Positions 50,643-58,704 of a stretch of DNA of 64,000 nucleotides are shown piece by piece. Under the pieces are notes generated by a model. The model searched no databases. It had not been told where the DNA came from and saw only the letters and a program-made list of their open reading frames with translations. The translations under genes were made by a program, and so were the position numbers. Each line of letters starts with the position of its first letter. The first letter of the stretch is position 1. This stretch comes from Thermus filiformis (lineage in GTDB: Bacteria > Deinococcota > Deinococci > Deinococcales > Thermaceae), in the NCBI RefSeq assembly GCF_000771745.2, contig NZ_JPSL02000040.1, forward strand, positions 626,157-690,156, read 5' to 3'.

Positions 50643-51599
50643 ATGGAGCGTTTGGCGCTGGAGGTCTGGGACTGGCCGGAGGAAAGGAAGCGGCTGGTGG
50701 AAGAGGCCCTTGAGCGCTGGGACGAGCAGGTCCTGGGAGAAGGGGTCTGGGCTTACTTGACGCGGCACAGGAAGAAGCCCGATAAGGCCGTGCCCGTCTA
50801 CGTGAGGCACTTCGTGCGGTGGCTGGTCCTCAAGGGGCGGAAGTGGCCCAAGCTGGAGGCCGGGGACGTGCGGGCCTTTTTGGAGGAGGCCCGCTTGCGG
50901 GGTTTTCCGGGCTCTTCCGTGGGTCCCGTGGCCCGGGGCACGGTGGAGCGGGCGCGGGGGGGCATTGTCTACTTCGTGCGCTTCCTGGAGTGGGCGGGGA
51001 TCGAGTGGCCCCCGCACGTGGAGGTCCCGCCCCGGGGGTTCGGGGAGGTGATCACCCGCAGGCCCATGCCCGAGGAGGAGTGGCAGGAGCTCCTCAGGAA
51101 GGCGGAGGAATACACCCCCGCCTACTGGCGGCCCGTGCTCAAGGTCCTTTTGGTCCTGGTGGGGGAGGTGGGCCTGGAGGTGAAGGAGGCCCTGGCCCTG
51201 TGGAGCGAGGACTTCCGGGGGGACACGCTTCTGGTAAGGGGGGAGCGGCTACGGGAGGTGCCCCTCTCCCCCTTGGCCCGCAAGACCCTTGAAGAGTGGA
51301 TGCCCCTAAGGGCCTACCTCGCGACCCACCAGCCTCTCCCCTATCCTCAGCTTCTCCTTTCCGCCTCCAAAATCAGCCGGGGGAAGCCCCTGGACAAGCC
51401 CGAGGCCAACTGGCTCCTCAGGCAGTTTTGGGCCTTCGCGGGGATCAAGCCTATGGAGGGGCAGAGCCGGGTGGACCCCGTGCGGAGGCTTAGGTGGCGG
51501 GCGATAAGGAACTACCTCGCCCAGGGCCACCCCAAGGAGAAGGTGGCCTACTGGACGGGGATGCGGAGCCTGGTGGTGCCGGGGTTCTGGGAGGAGTAG
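50643..51599 (+). CDS. Tyrosine-recombinase-like protein, catalytic residues not conserved
   Basis: 318 aa. The N-terminal SAM-like domain (V-P-V-Y-V-R-H-F-V-R-W-L-V-L-K-G, F-L-E-E-A-R) and the catalytic fold are recognisable, but V-G-L-E-V-K-E-A-L-A-L replaces the G-L-R-x-S-E arginine motif, and the H-x-x-R and Tyr motifs are not evident near R-R-L-R-W-R-A-I-R-N-Y-L. It is probably a DNA-binding protein derived from a recombinase. The inverted repeat at its start suggests autoregulation. Confidence 0.65.
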   Translation: MERLALEVWDWPEERKRLVEEALERWDEQVLGEGVWAYLTRHRKKPDKAVPVYVRHFVRWLVLKGRKWPKLEAGDVRAFLEEARLRGFPGSSVGPVARGTVERARGGIVYFVRFLEWAGIEWPPHVEVPPRGFGEVITRRPMPEEEWQELLRKAEEYTPAYWRPVLKVLLVLVGEVGLEVKEALALWSEDFRGDTLLVRGERLREVPLSPLARKTLEEWMPLRAYLATHQPLPYPQLLLSASKISRGKPLDKPEANWLLRQFWAFAGIKPMEGQSRVDPVRRLRWRAIRNYLAQGHPKEKVAYWTGMRSLVVPGFWEE

Positions 51600-51710
51600 G
51601 GGCGTTCTGGGCCGAGGCTTGGAGCCTCCTCCCAGCGTCCCTTTCGGGAGGGGAGACCTACCCGGGGCCGGCCGCCCCTTTGCTATCCTTTAGCCAGGAG
51701 AGGAGGCAAC

Positions 51711-51776
51711 ATGGGCGAGAAAACCTCCGAGCGGGACACCCTGCGGCTTCTGGTGGAGCTGGGGGAGGGCAGGTAG
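51711..51776 (+). CDS. 21-aa ORF with a strong ribosome site
   Basis: ATG 51711 behind AGGAGAGGAGGCAAC reads M-G-E-K-T-S-E-R-D-T-L-R-L-L-V-E-L-G-E-G-R. Could be a leader peptide or the rest of a truncated gene. Confidence 0.35.
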   Translation: MGEKTSERDTLRLLVELGEGR

Positions 51777-51811
51777 CCGGGCCTAGGGCAAAGGTGCGAA
51801 CCCGGTCCAAG

Positions 51812-51841
51812 TTGACACAACCGGGAAGGGATTTTTATCCT
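51812..51841 (+). promoter_or_regulatory. Promoter of the globin/GTPase cluster
   Basis: TTGACA (51812-51817), 18-bp spacer, TATCCT (51836-51841). Transcription would begin close to ATG 51843; the GTG at 51894 with GGGAGGTGG is the better start. Confidence 0.65.
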
Positions 51842-51893
51842 GATGGCAAAGCTAAAGGGGCCAGAGGACGAAAAAGCCCTGGGAGGTGGAAGC

Positions 51894-52490
51894 GTGAAGG
51901 GCAACCTTTTTGATCTCACCCCGGAAGAGCGCGTGGAGTACCTTCGCCTTCTGGACGACCTCATGCAGGTCCGGTCCGCCTGGGAAGAGCTGGCCCAGGT
52001 CCGCCCCCAAGTGGAGCCCTACTTCCCCCAGGTGGCCCGGCGCATCGCCGAGCGGATGGGGCAGAACCCCTTGACCCAGGATAAGGCCGACGTGGTGGGC
52101 CCTCTCACCCGGGTGGCCGAACTTTACTTCAGCCCTCCCCGGCTGGACGCGGAGTACCTGGAAAGCCGGGCGCGGGTGGGCAAGGGGTATCTGGAGGCGG
52201 GCCACACCCCGGCCACCCTGGTGGCGGGCATATACGGCCTCTGGGTGGACGAGTGGAGCCGGGTGTTCCAGGAGCTTTTCTCCGGCGACCCCGTTCACCT
52301 GGCCCGCCTGACCCGCGCCCTGGCCTTGGTCAGCCTGTTCAACCTCAGCCTGGTCATCCAGCAGTTCACCTATGAGTCCGAGGTCCGGGCCCGGGAGATG
52401 GAGGAGCGGATGTTGGAAAAGTTCCTCCGGGTGTCCGGGATCAGCCGGGAGCTCTACGAGCAGATGGCCCGGGTGGCCGGGGAGGACTAG
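51894..52490 (+). CDS. Globin-fold sensor protein
   Basis: 198 aa from GTG 51894. All-helical; R-R-I-A-E-R-M-G, L-Y-F-S-P-P-R-L-D-A-E-Y and G-H-T-P-A-T-L-V-A-G-I-Y-G-L-W follow the protoglobin/globin-sensor pattern, but the position of the proximal His (x-H-x-x-x-G) holds no His here. A haem-less globin-coupled regulator is a possibility. First gene of a run of six. Confidence 0.55.
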   Translation: MKGNLFDLTPEERVEYLRLLDDLMQVRSAWEELAQVRPQVEPYFPQVARRIAERMGQNPLTQDKADVVGPLTRVAELYFSPPRLDAEYLESRARVGKGYLEAGHTPATLVAGIYGLWVDEWSRVFQELFSGDPVHLARLTRALALVSLFNLSLVIQQFTYESEVRAREMEERMLEKFLRVSGISRELYEQMARVAGED

Positions 52491-52494
52491 GGCG

Positions 52495-53136
52495 GTGGCC
52501 ATCTTCGGCAACCTGCGGGAAATGCCCCTCGCCGACCTCCTGGGGATGCTGGGGAGGCGGAGCGGGGTGCTGGAGGTCTTCCACCTTCCGGGCAAGCGCA
52601 CGGGCTACGCCCTGGCCCTGGACTCGGGGAAGGCGGTCTGGCTCATGGAGGGGAACCGGTTTTTGGACCCGGTGGAGGCCCGCGCCGCCCTCCGAGACCT
52701 CCTCTTCGCCCAAGAGGGGGCGTTTGAGTTCTCCCCGGGCACCCCACCTCCTCCCCCGGAAGGGAAGGCCCTGGGCTGGCCTGTGGAGCGCTTCCTCCTC
52801 AGCATGACCACGGTGGAGGACGAGATCGCCGCCCTGCGCCCCGCCCTTCCGGACCCCAAGACCCGGTTCCAGGCGGTAGAAGGTGAGCCCGTATGGGACG
52901 AGCCCCTGGCCTCCTTCTGGCAGGCCGCCCTGCCCCTTTTGAAGCAAGGGGCTTCGGCGGAGGAGATCGCCGGGAGGCTGGGGTACCGGGTGGAGGAAGT
53001 GGCCTACTACCTCCATAAGCTCCGCCTTCTGGGAAAGGTGGCCCCGGTCCGGGCCTACCGGGAGACCGCCCCCACCGAGGAGCGCAAGGGGCTGGTACAA
53101 AGGCTCCTCGCCGCCCTCATGGGGAGGAGGGGATGA
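52495..53136 (+). CDS. DUF4388 (PATAN) domain protein
   Basis: 213 aa from GTG 52495. G-N-L-R-E-M-P-L-A-D-L-L-G-M-L-G-R-R-S-G-V-L-E-V is the DUF4388 start, L-D-S-G-K-A-V and F-E-F-S-P-G-T follow. The C-terminal 60 residues look like a small winged helix (A-E-E-I-A-G-R-L-G-Y-R-V-E-E-V). PATAN proteins are signalling adaptors, often beside MglA-type GTPases. Confidence 0.8.
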   Translation: MAIFGNLREMPLADLLGMLGRRSGVLEVFHLPGKRTGYALALDSGKAVWLMEGNRFLDPVEARAALRDLLFAQEGAFEFSPGTPPPPPEGKALGWPVERFLLSMTTVEDEIAALRPALPDPKTRFQAVEGEPVWDEPLASFWQAALPLLKQGASAEEIAGRLGYRVEEVAYYLHKLRLLGKVAPVRAYRETAPTEERKGLVQRLLAALMGRRG

Positions 53137-53675
53137 GCGAGCGGCAGGTGAGGCCCCTGAAGCTGGTGGTGGCGGGCCCCGTGGGGGCGGGGAAGACCAC
53201 CTTCATCGGCTCGCTCTCCGAGATCCCCGTGGTGGAGACGGACGAGCTGGCCACGGAGGAGATCGGCAAGGAGCGGACCACGGTGGCCCTGGACTACGGG
53301 AAGCTCACCCTGGACGGGGTGCCCATCCACCTCTTCGGCACCCCCGGGCAGGCCCGCTTCGCCTTCATGTGGGACGTGCTGGTGGAGGGGGCGCTGGGCT
53401 TCGTCCTCCTGGTGGCCGGGGACCGGCCCCAGGACTTCCCCCAGGCCCGCTTCGTTTTGGAGTACCTGACCTCCCGCCACCCCGTCCCCTTCGTGGTGGG
53501 GGTGACGAAGCAGGACCTGCCCAAGGTCTGGGCCCCGGAGGACGTGGCCCTTTACTTTGACCTCCCGCCCCACCAGGTGGTGGGGATGAACGCCACGAGC
53601 CCCACCAGCGCCACCCTGGCCCTCATCCGGGTTCTGGAGCTGGTCACGGGGGAGAAGTGGCAGGGGGTTTGGTAA
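53133..53675 (+). CDS. MglA-like small Ras-type GTPase
   Basis: 180 aa. G1 G-P-V-G-A-G-K-T-T, G3 F-G-T-P-G-Q (Gly in place of the usual Asp, as in MglA relatives), G4 T-K-Q-D. Overlaps DUF4388 by 4 nt. Pairs with the roadblock protein 20 nt downstream; together they recall MglAB polarity/motility switches. Confidence 0.85.
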   Translation: MSERQVRPLKLVVAGPVGAGKTTFIGSLSEIPVVETDELATEEIGKERTTVALDYGKLTLDGVPIHLFGTPGQARFAFMWDVLVEGALGFVLLVAGDRPQDFPQARFVLEYLTSRHPVPFVVGVTKQDLPKVWAPEDVALYFDLPPHQVVGMNATSPTSATLALIRVLELVTGEKWQGVW

Positions 53676-53694
53676 GGCGAAAGGAGTTGGGAGT

Positions 53695-54060
53695 ATGACC
53701 AAGCAGGAGAGGCTTCAGGCGCTGATACGGGAGCTCAGGCAGGCGGTGCCGGAGATCGGCGGGGTGATGGTGGCCTCCACGGACGGCCTGGCCCTGGCCA
53801 CCGACTTCCCGGCCCAGGAGGCGGACCGGGCGGCGGCCATGGCGGCCACGGCCCTGGGCTTGGGCAAGCGCATCGCCCAGACCACCGGCCTCGGGGAGTT
53901 CCAGGAGGTGGTGGTGCGGGGCGGGGACGGGTACCTGGTGGTCTACGCCGCCGGGCCCACGGGGGTGCTGGCGGTCCAGGCCCCCCAGGGGGCCAACCTG
54001 GGCCTGGTCCACCTCGAGGCCCGCCGCATCGCCCGCGAGGTGGCAGGGGCCTTGGCGTAG
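53695..54060 (+). CDS. Roadblock/LC7 protein, MglB-like
   Basis: 121 aa. G-G-V-M-V-A-S-T-D-G-L-A-L-A-T-D-F-P and V-V-V-R-G-G-D-G-Y-L-V-V-Y are the roadblock fold. Probable GTPase-activating or adaptor partner of the GTPase. Confidence 0.85.
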   Translation: MTKQERLQALIRELRQAVPEIGGVMVASTDGLALATDFPAQEADRAAAMAATALGLGKRIAQTTGLGEFQEVVVRGGDGYLVVYAAGPTGVLAVQAPQGANLGLVHLEARRIAREVAGALA

Positions 54061-54070
54061 GAGGTGGAGC

Positions 54071-54667
54071 ATGAACCTGAAGGAGACCCTTTTGGCGATC
54101 GTGCGGCAGACCTTGGAGGAGGCGCCCCCACAGACCCTTTTCCGCCCGGAAGACGAGGCGGCCATCCTCAAGGTCAAGGATGTGGCCCTTCAGGCCAAGG
54201 AGGAGATGGTCAAGGGCTTCTACGACACCCTCTTTTCCCACCCCAAAACCGCCCAGGTCTTCCGGGAGGGGGAGCGCCCGGCGCGGGAGAAGACCCTGGA
54301 GGGCTGGATCGAGCGGACCTTCTCCGGCCCCATAGACGAGGAGTACTGGCTCCTCGAGGCGGCCACCGGGGTGATGCACCTCTCCCGGGGGGTGACCTTC
54401 GCCCAAGGGGGCGTGATGTTCTCCTGGATCGGGGAGCAGGTGGCGCGGAGGGCCTCGTCCTCCTTCTCCCCGGAGGACGTCCTAGCCTTCAGCCTGGCCT
54501 GGAGCAAACTCACGGCCCTTATTCTGGGTGTAACCCAAGCGGCGGCGGGGTTCGCCATGATGCAGGCTATCGGGCAGGGAAGCGGTCTTGAGCCCGCCCT
54601 GGTCCAGCGCCTGGCCGCCCAGGGGATGAGTGAGCTGGTGGAGGGGTGGCGGGCCTCGCTTCGTTAG
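54071..54667 (+). CDS. Protoglobin-like haem sensor
   Basis: 198 aa. F-Y-D-T-L-F-S-H-P-K-T-A-Q-V-F, then V-M-H-L-S-R-G-V with H103 as likely proximal ligand. Single-domain globin; probably an O2 or redox sensor for the cluster. Tandem paralogue follows. Confidence 0.7.
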   Translation: MNLKETLLAIVRQTLEEAPPQTLFRPEDEAAILKVKDVALQAKEEMVKGFYDTLFSHPKTAQVFREGERPAREKTLEGWIERTFSGPIDEEYWLLEAATGVMHLSRGVTFAQGGVMFSWIGEQVARRASSSFSPEDVLAFSLAWSKLTALILGVTQAAAGFAMMQAIGQGSGLEPALVQRLAAQGMSELVEGWRASLR

Positions 54668-54675
54668 GGGAAAAT

Positions 54676-55287
54676 GTGGACCTAAAGGAGACCCTTTTGG
54701 CGGTCGTTCGGGAGACCCAGGAGAACATCCCCCCCGAGGCCCGGTTCCGGGAGGAGGACGCGGAGGTCCTCTTGAGGAACCGGGAGAGGATCCTGGCCCT
54801 CAAGGATAGGATCGTGCAGGGCTTCTACGACATCCTCTTCGCCCACCCTAGGACCGCCCAGGTCTTCCGGGAGGGGGAGCGCCCGGCGCGGGAGAAGACC
54901 CTGGAGGGCTAGCTCGAGCGCACCCTGTCCGGCCCCTTCAACGAGGACTACTGGGTCTGGCAGGCCTGGGTAGGGGTGGTCCACCTGAACCGGGGGGTCA
55001 CCACCGAGATGATGGCCTCCATGTGGGCCTGGATTATGGAAACCGTCGGGGCGGGCTTGTTGGAACAGGGGGTGGAAGCGGTTGAAGCACACAGGGTAGA
55101 GAGGACCTTGGCTCGGCTGGAGGCCGCCTTTTTGGCCCTGGTGGAGACCACCTACAAGAAGTTCCTCGTCAAGGCTGTGGCCGAGGGAAGCGGCCTGGAG
55201 GAGGGGTTGGTCCTCCGGCTCGCCCGGCAGGGGGTAGAGGACAACATACAGGCCTGGCGGGAGGAGCGGAAGAAGCTGGGCCTTTGA
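54676..55287 (+). pseudogene. Second protoglobin gene with one amber codon
   Basis: Starts at GTG 54676. 204 codons, open apart from TAG at 54910-54912, exactly where the paralogue has Trp (L-E-G-W). V-V-H-L-N-R-G-V keeps the proximal His. One G-to-A change explains the stop; otherwise undecayed. Confidence 0.75.
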
Positions 55288-55383
55288 GGTGGGTTTCGCC
55301 ACGAAACAGGCCATCGGGAAGGCCGCCCTCGAGGTAGCGGGGGCGGTGTTTCTCCTGACGGGTGCGAGAAAGGAGAAAACCTT

Positions 55384-56091
55384 ATGCAGGCTACCGTGTG
55401 CCCCCACGATACGGCCAAGGGATTGACGAGCTGGATAGAGTTCTTCGTGGTCCTGGGCGCGGTGAGCAAGGAAGAGATAGGCTTCCTCCCGGCGCAGGAC
55501 TTCCCGGAGTTCTACCGGCTATGGCCCCAGGTGGACCTGGTCTACGCCAGTCCTCTGGATGCCCTTAGGCTGGAGGAAGAGCACGGCTTTTTGCCCCTGG
55601 CGGGGAACGACCGCTACGACGAGGTGGTCCTCCTGGTACGGGAGGGGGTGCCGCCCCGGCTTGAGAGCTTCGGAGGGGCCCGGGTGGGGGCGGTGCCGGA
55701 CACCTTTGCTGCCCTTTTGGGCCAGGAACTCCTCCGGAAGAGCGGGGTGCGCCCTAGTGAGCTCGTCCCCTTCGGCTCCTGGAATGAGGTGCTGGCCGCC
55801 TTGAGGAAGGGGCAGATCACCCACGCCTTTCTCTACCGGGACTACTACGAGGAGCTCTCCCCGGTGAGCCTGGAGGGGACCACCCCCGTGCTGGTCTCCG
55901 AGACCCGGCGCTTCTCCCACGTCTTCCTCCTTTCCCCCCGGCAGGCCGGGAAGAAGGAGGCCCTCCTCTCGGCCCTCCTCGCCCTCCCCGAACACCCTAT
56001 GGGCCGGCCGGTCCTGGAGGAGCTGGGGATCGGCCGGTTCTATCCGGTGGACTCCACCCGAATGATCCGGGAGCTGGTCACGAGCGGCTAG
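55384..56091 (+). CDS. PhnD-like phosphonate/phosphate-binding protein without signal peptide
   Basis: 235 aa. V-D-L-V-Y-A-S-P-L-D-A-L-R, G-F-L-P-L-A-G-N, V-G-A-V-P-D-T-F-A-A-L-L-G and H-A-F-L-Y-R-D-Y follow the PhnD/TauA-like periplasmic-binding fold. Lacking an export signal, it probably acts as a cytosolic ligand sensor in this cluster (inference). Confidence 0.6.
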   Translation: MQATVCPHDTAKGLTSWIEFFVVLGAVSKEEIGFLPAQDFPEFYRLWPQVDLVYASPLDALRLEEEHGFLPLAGNDRYDEVVLLVREGVPPRLESFGGARVGAVPDTFAALLGQELLRKSGVRPSELVPFGSWNEVLAALRKGQITHAFLYRDYYEELSPVSLEGTTPVLVSETRRFSHVFLLSPRQAGKKEALLSALLALPEHPMGRPVLEELGIGRFYPVDSTRMIRELVTSG

Positions 56092-57730
56092 CGTCCCCTG
56101 CGGCGTTCCCTTCGGGAAGCAACCGTAGGGCCAAAAAGGCCGCCACGGCTTCCGGGTCCAGGGTCCTGTTCGCCTGGGCCCGGAGCTCCTCCAACGCCTC
56201 CTCCTCGCTCCAGGCCCGCTTGTAGGGCCGCTGGGAAATCAGGGCGTCGTACACGTCCACCACGGCGAAGATCCGCGCCTCCCGGGGGATGGCCTCCCCC
56301 TTGAGGCCGAAGGGGTAGCCCGAGCCGTCCCACCGCTCGTGGTGGTAGAGGACCACGTTGAGGGCGGTGGCGGAGAAGAAGGGGAGGGTCTTCAGGATCT
56401 CGTGCCCCACCTCGGGGTGGGTCTTCACCACCCGCCACTCCCGGGTGTTGAGGGGCGCGTCCTTATGTAGGATCTCGTCGGGGACGGCCAGCTTCCCCAG
56501 GTCGTGGAAGTAGGCCCCCAGGCGGAGGCCCTCCAGGTCGGGAAAGCCCAAGGCCTCCCCCAGCCGCACGGCCAGCCTCGCCACCCGCTCCGTGTGCCCG
56601 TGGGTCTCCAGGTCCCGGTACTCCAGGGCCCGGGCCAGGGCCTTCAGCGCGGCCTCCCGGGAGTTTTGGAGGAGCTCGAGGTGCATGCGGCGCTCCAAGG
56701 CCTCCTCGAGCCTGTGGGCCACCGCCTTCAAAAGGGCCTCGTCCTCCGGGCGGTAAGGGACCACCCGGTGGAAGGAGGCCAGGGCCAGGACCCCGTACCG
56801 CCTCCCCCCGGGCCTCACGGGGACCAGGAGGCTGGTGCGCAATCCCGCCTCCCGGTAGGGGCCCAGGGCCCCGGGAAAACGGGCGTAGTCCTCCACATAG
56901 ACCGGCCCCTCCCAGAGCCCGGGGTGGCCCAGAAGCCCCTCCCCGAACCGGACCGGGTGCTCCTCGTAAAGCCGGGGGTAGTGGGGAGGGTAGCGGCCCA
57001 CCAGCACCTCCGGCCGGGCCGCATCCTCCCGGAACCGGTAGAACCCCCCCGCGTGGTAGGGGGTGAGGAGGAGGAGGGTGTTCAGGGCCTCCCGGACCAT
57101 CTCCTTGGGCTCCAGAGCCCCCTCCAGGGCCAGGGAGAGGCCGTAGAGGGCCTTGGCCCGCCGGGCTTCCTCCTCCGCCCGCTCCAGCGCCTCCAGCCGC
57201 CCCAGGGTCAGACCCAGGGCCTCCGCGAGGGCCTCGAGCCAGAAGCGGTCCTCGGGAAGCACCTCCCCCTCCCCGGGGCCGGTGTCCAGGGACAGGACGC
57301 CCACCGGCCTCCCCTCCGGGTCCCGCACCGGCACCCCCAGGTAGGCCCCCCGGGACGGGGTCCCCGCCCGGAAGACCCAGCGGCCGCACTCGGAGGTGTC
57401 GGGCAGGTACAGGGGCTCCCCGCCCCGGAGCACGGTCCAGCAAACCCCTTCCCCCTCCCTCAGCCGCAGGCCCACCTGCTCCCGGGCCGGCCCCTCCGCC
57501 GCCACCAGCTCCAGGACTTCTTGGACTTCTTGGACCCTTTCCCGGTTTTCCCCTTCCGGGGAAGGGACCCGGGAGACCAGGAAGAGGAGGACGGAGGAGG
57601 CCCGGGTCTGGGCCTTGGCCGCGCGGACCACCGCCTGGAAGGCCTCCTCCCGCCGCCTCAGGGGGGCCAGGAGCCGGAAGGCCTCGGAGAGGGTCTGGAG
57701 GGGGTTTTTGGGCTTCGGCCCGGAGCGCAT
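56078..57730 (-). CDS. GAF-GAF-HD-GYP cyclic-di-GMP phosphodiesterase
   Basis: 550 aa. Two GAF domains (about 30-190 and 195-350), coiled linker, then HD-GYP: H-T-E-R-V-A-R-L-A, F-H-D-L-G-K, H-P-E-V-G-H, H-H-E-R-W-D-G-S-G-Y-P (intact GYP). Its last codons (L-L-P-E-G-N-A) come from an SPI element at 56102, and an SPI-like copy lies in GAF 1 (57544). Convergent with the PhnD-like gene, overlapping by 14 nt. Confidence 0.85.
   Translation of the reverse strand: MRSGPKPKNPLQTLSEAFRLLAPLRRREEAFQAVVRAAKAQTRASSVLLFLVSRVPSPEGENRERVQEVQEVLELVAAEGPAREQVGLRLREGEGVCWTVLRGGEPLYLPDTSECGRWVFRAGTPSRGAYLGVPVRDPEGRPVGVLSLDTGPGEGEVLPEDRFWLEALAEALGLTLGRLEALERAEEEARRAKALYGLSLALEGALEPKEMVREALNTLLLLTPYHAGGFYRFREDAARPEVLVGRYPPHYPRLYEEHPVRFGEGLLGHPGLWEGPVYVEDYARFPGALGPYREAGLRTSLLVPVRPGGRRYGVLALASFHRVVPYRPEDEALLKAVAHRLEEALERRMHLELLQNSREAALKALARALEYRDLETHGHTERVARLAVRLGEALGFPDLEGLRLGAYFHDLGKLAVPDEILHKDAPLNTREWRVVKTHPEVGHEILKTLPFFSATALNVVLYHHERWDGSGYPFGLKGEAIPREARIFAVVDVYDALISQRPYKRAWSEEEALEELRAQANRTLDPEAVAAFLALRLLPEGNAAGDASRS
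56102..56124. repeat. SPI element forming the C-terminus of the HD-GYP protein
   Basis: GGCGTTCCC, TTC, GGGAAGCAACC. It overlies the stop region of the minus-strand gene. Confidence 0.8.
57544..57569. repeat. Degenerate SPI-like copy in the HD-GYP gene
   Basis: GGTTTTCCCC, TTCC, GGGGAAGGGACC; reads V-P-S-P-E-G-E-N-R-E, close to the V-A-S-P-L-G-E-N-R-E of the XRE copy. Stem intact, GCAACC end altered. Confidence 0.5.
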
Positions 57731-57951
57731 AAGGACATGCTACCGAAACAGGCCGAAGAGGGGAAACCGGACCAAACCTTCCCCATACCCCACCGGGCCG
57801 CTCACGGATCCGCCCGTAGCCTCACCGCCCCTCGGAAGGGGAGTTCCTCCTCAGGCCTTACCGCTCCTCCCCGGCAGGAAAGCCCCCCCTCCCCCACCGG
57901 GCGGTTCTTCTTGGGACCGCCCACCTCTCCCGCCTCGAGGGGCGGGGAAGT

Positions 57952-58353
57952 TTGCGCCTGGAAGCGAACGGCCTCTTCACCCTCAGGGCCAGGGGGAAGA
58001 AGGGAGTAAGGGTGGACGAGCCCGGCCTTTACCGGGTGGTCCTGTGGCCACGCACGGACCGGGAAGGGTTCGTCGTCCAGGTGGTGGTGGCCCAGGCCCA
58101 GCTTCTCGCCCCTGCCCCCGTGGGGACCACGCCTCTAAAGCCCCTAACCTTTCACCTTCTGGGAAAGTGGCTCGGGGCGTGGGACGGGATCGGGCTGGTG
58201 GAGGTGGTGCCCAAGGACCCCCTGGAGGTGCGGCCCTTTGCGGTGCGGTTCCTGGTGAGGAGGCCCGAGGAGGCCCCCGGCCCGGGCGGGGTGGTGCGGG
58301 TGAAGGGGAGGGTGGAGCGGGGACGGCTGATCGGGGTGCCCTGCCCGGCCTAG
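57952..58353 (+). CDS. Hypothetical protein
   Basis: 133 aa from TTG 57952 (weak ribosome site). Beta-rich, L-Y-R-V-V-L-W-P-R-T-D-R-E-G-F-V-V-Q-V-V-V and V-R-V-K-G-R-V-E-R-G-R. No family recognised. The 220 bp upstream hold no gene. Confidence 0.5.
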   Translation: MRLEANGLFTLRARGKKGVRVDEPGLYRVVLWPRTDREGFVVQVVVAQAQLLAPAPVGTTPLKPLTFHLLGKWLGAWDGIGLVEVVPKDPLEVRPFAVRFLVRRPEEAPGPGGVVRVKGRVERGRLIGVPCPA

Positions 58354-58523
58354 CGGCGGTAGGAGGGGAAGCGGGTTGCCTCCTCAAGCAGGTAGGCGTT
58401 GGCCCAGCCTTGCGTCCGGCGAAGCTCTTCCCTCCAAGCTCGCACGGCCCTTTCCCTCCTAGAGTCGTCCCATAGGAGGACGGCCACCAGGAGGGCTCCG
58501 AATAGAGGTTCCAGGAAGCCCAT
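58350..58523 (-). CDS. 57-aa small membrane protein
   Basis: ATG 58523 with AAGGAGGGACG upstream. Residues 4-18 (L-E-P-L-F-G-A-L-L-V-A-V-L-L-W) are hydrophobic, followed by a charged cytosolic tail (S-R-R-E-R-A-V-R-A-W-R-E-E-L-R-R). Ends by overlapping the convergent hypothetical gene by 4 nt. Too short for the usual gene finders. Confidence 0.65.
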   Translation of the reverse strand: MGFLEPLFGALLVAVLLWDDSRRERAVRAWREELRRTQGWANAYLLEEATRFPSYRR

Positions 58524-58572
58524 CGTCCCTCCTTACCCTCCAGTCTACCAGGGGGCCGGGTGTGGAGCGCCG

Positions 58573-58602
58573 TCTTAGCTACAAAGCCGTCTTAGCTACA
58601 AG
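58573..58602. promoter_or_regulatory. Two TCTTAGCTACAA direct repeats upstream of parA
   Basis: Copies at 58573 and 58590, 17 bp apart. The same core forms the 16-bp inverted repeat at 50585. Candidate parA operator, centromere or recombinase site. Confidence 0.7.
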
Positions 58603-58704
58603 CTCATCTGACGGAGCGTGAGAATGTCCTTGCCGAGCGGCTTCTGAACGCGGGATGAAAGTATATTGCTTTGCGGAGGATCCACCGGTATGCTAGGGGG
58701 CAAG

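Larger units (their letters stand above)
51600..51893. other. Leader of the signalling cluster
   Basis: Holds a short ORF (51711-51776) and the promoter at 51812. A hairpin-like TCCCTTTCGGGA at about 51639 may terminate the recombinase-like transcript. Confidence 0.4.

Noticed and set aside
51637..51660. Hairpin GTCCCTTTCGGGAGGGGAGACC as an SPI copy
   Set aside because: Lacks both GCAACC and GGTG ends; more likely a simple terminator-like hairpin.
55289..55430. Short GTG ORF between the globin pseudogene and the PhnD-like gene
   Set aside because: V-G-F-A-T-K-Q-A-I-G-K-A-A-L-E-V-A-G is plausible but the frame overlaps the next gene start and lacks a ribosome site.
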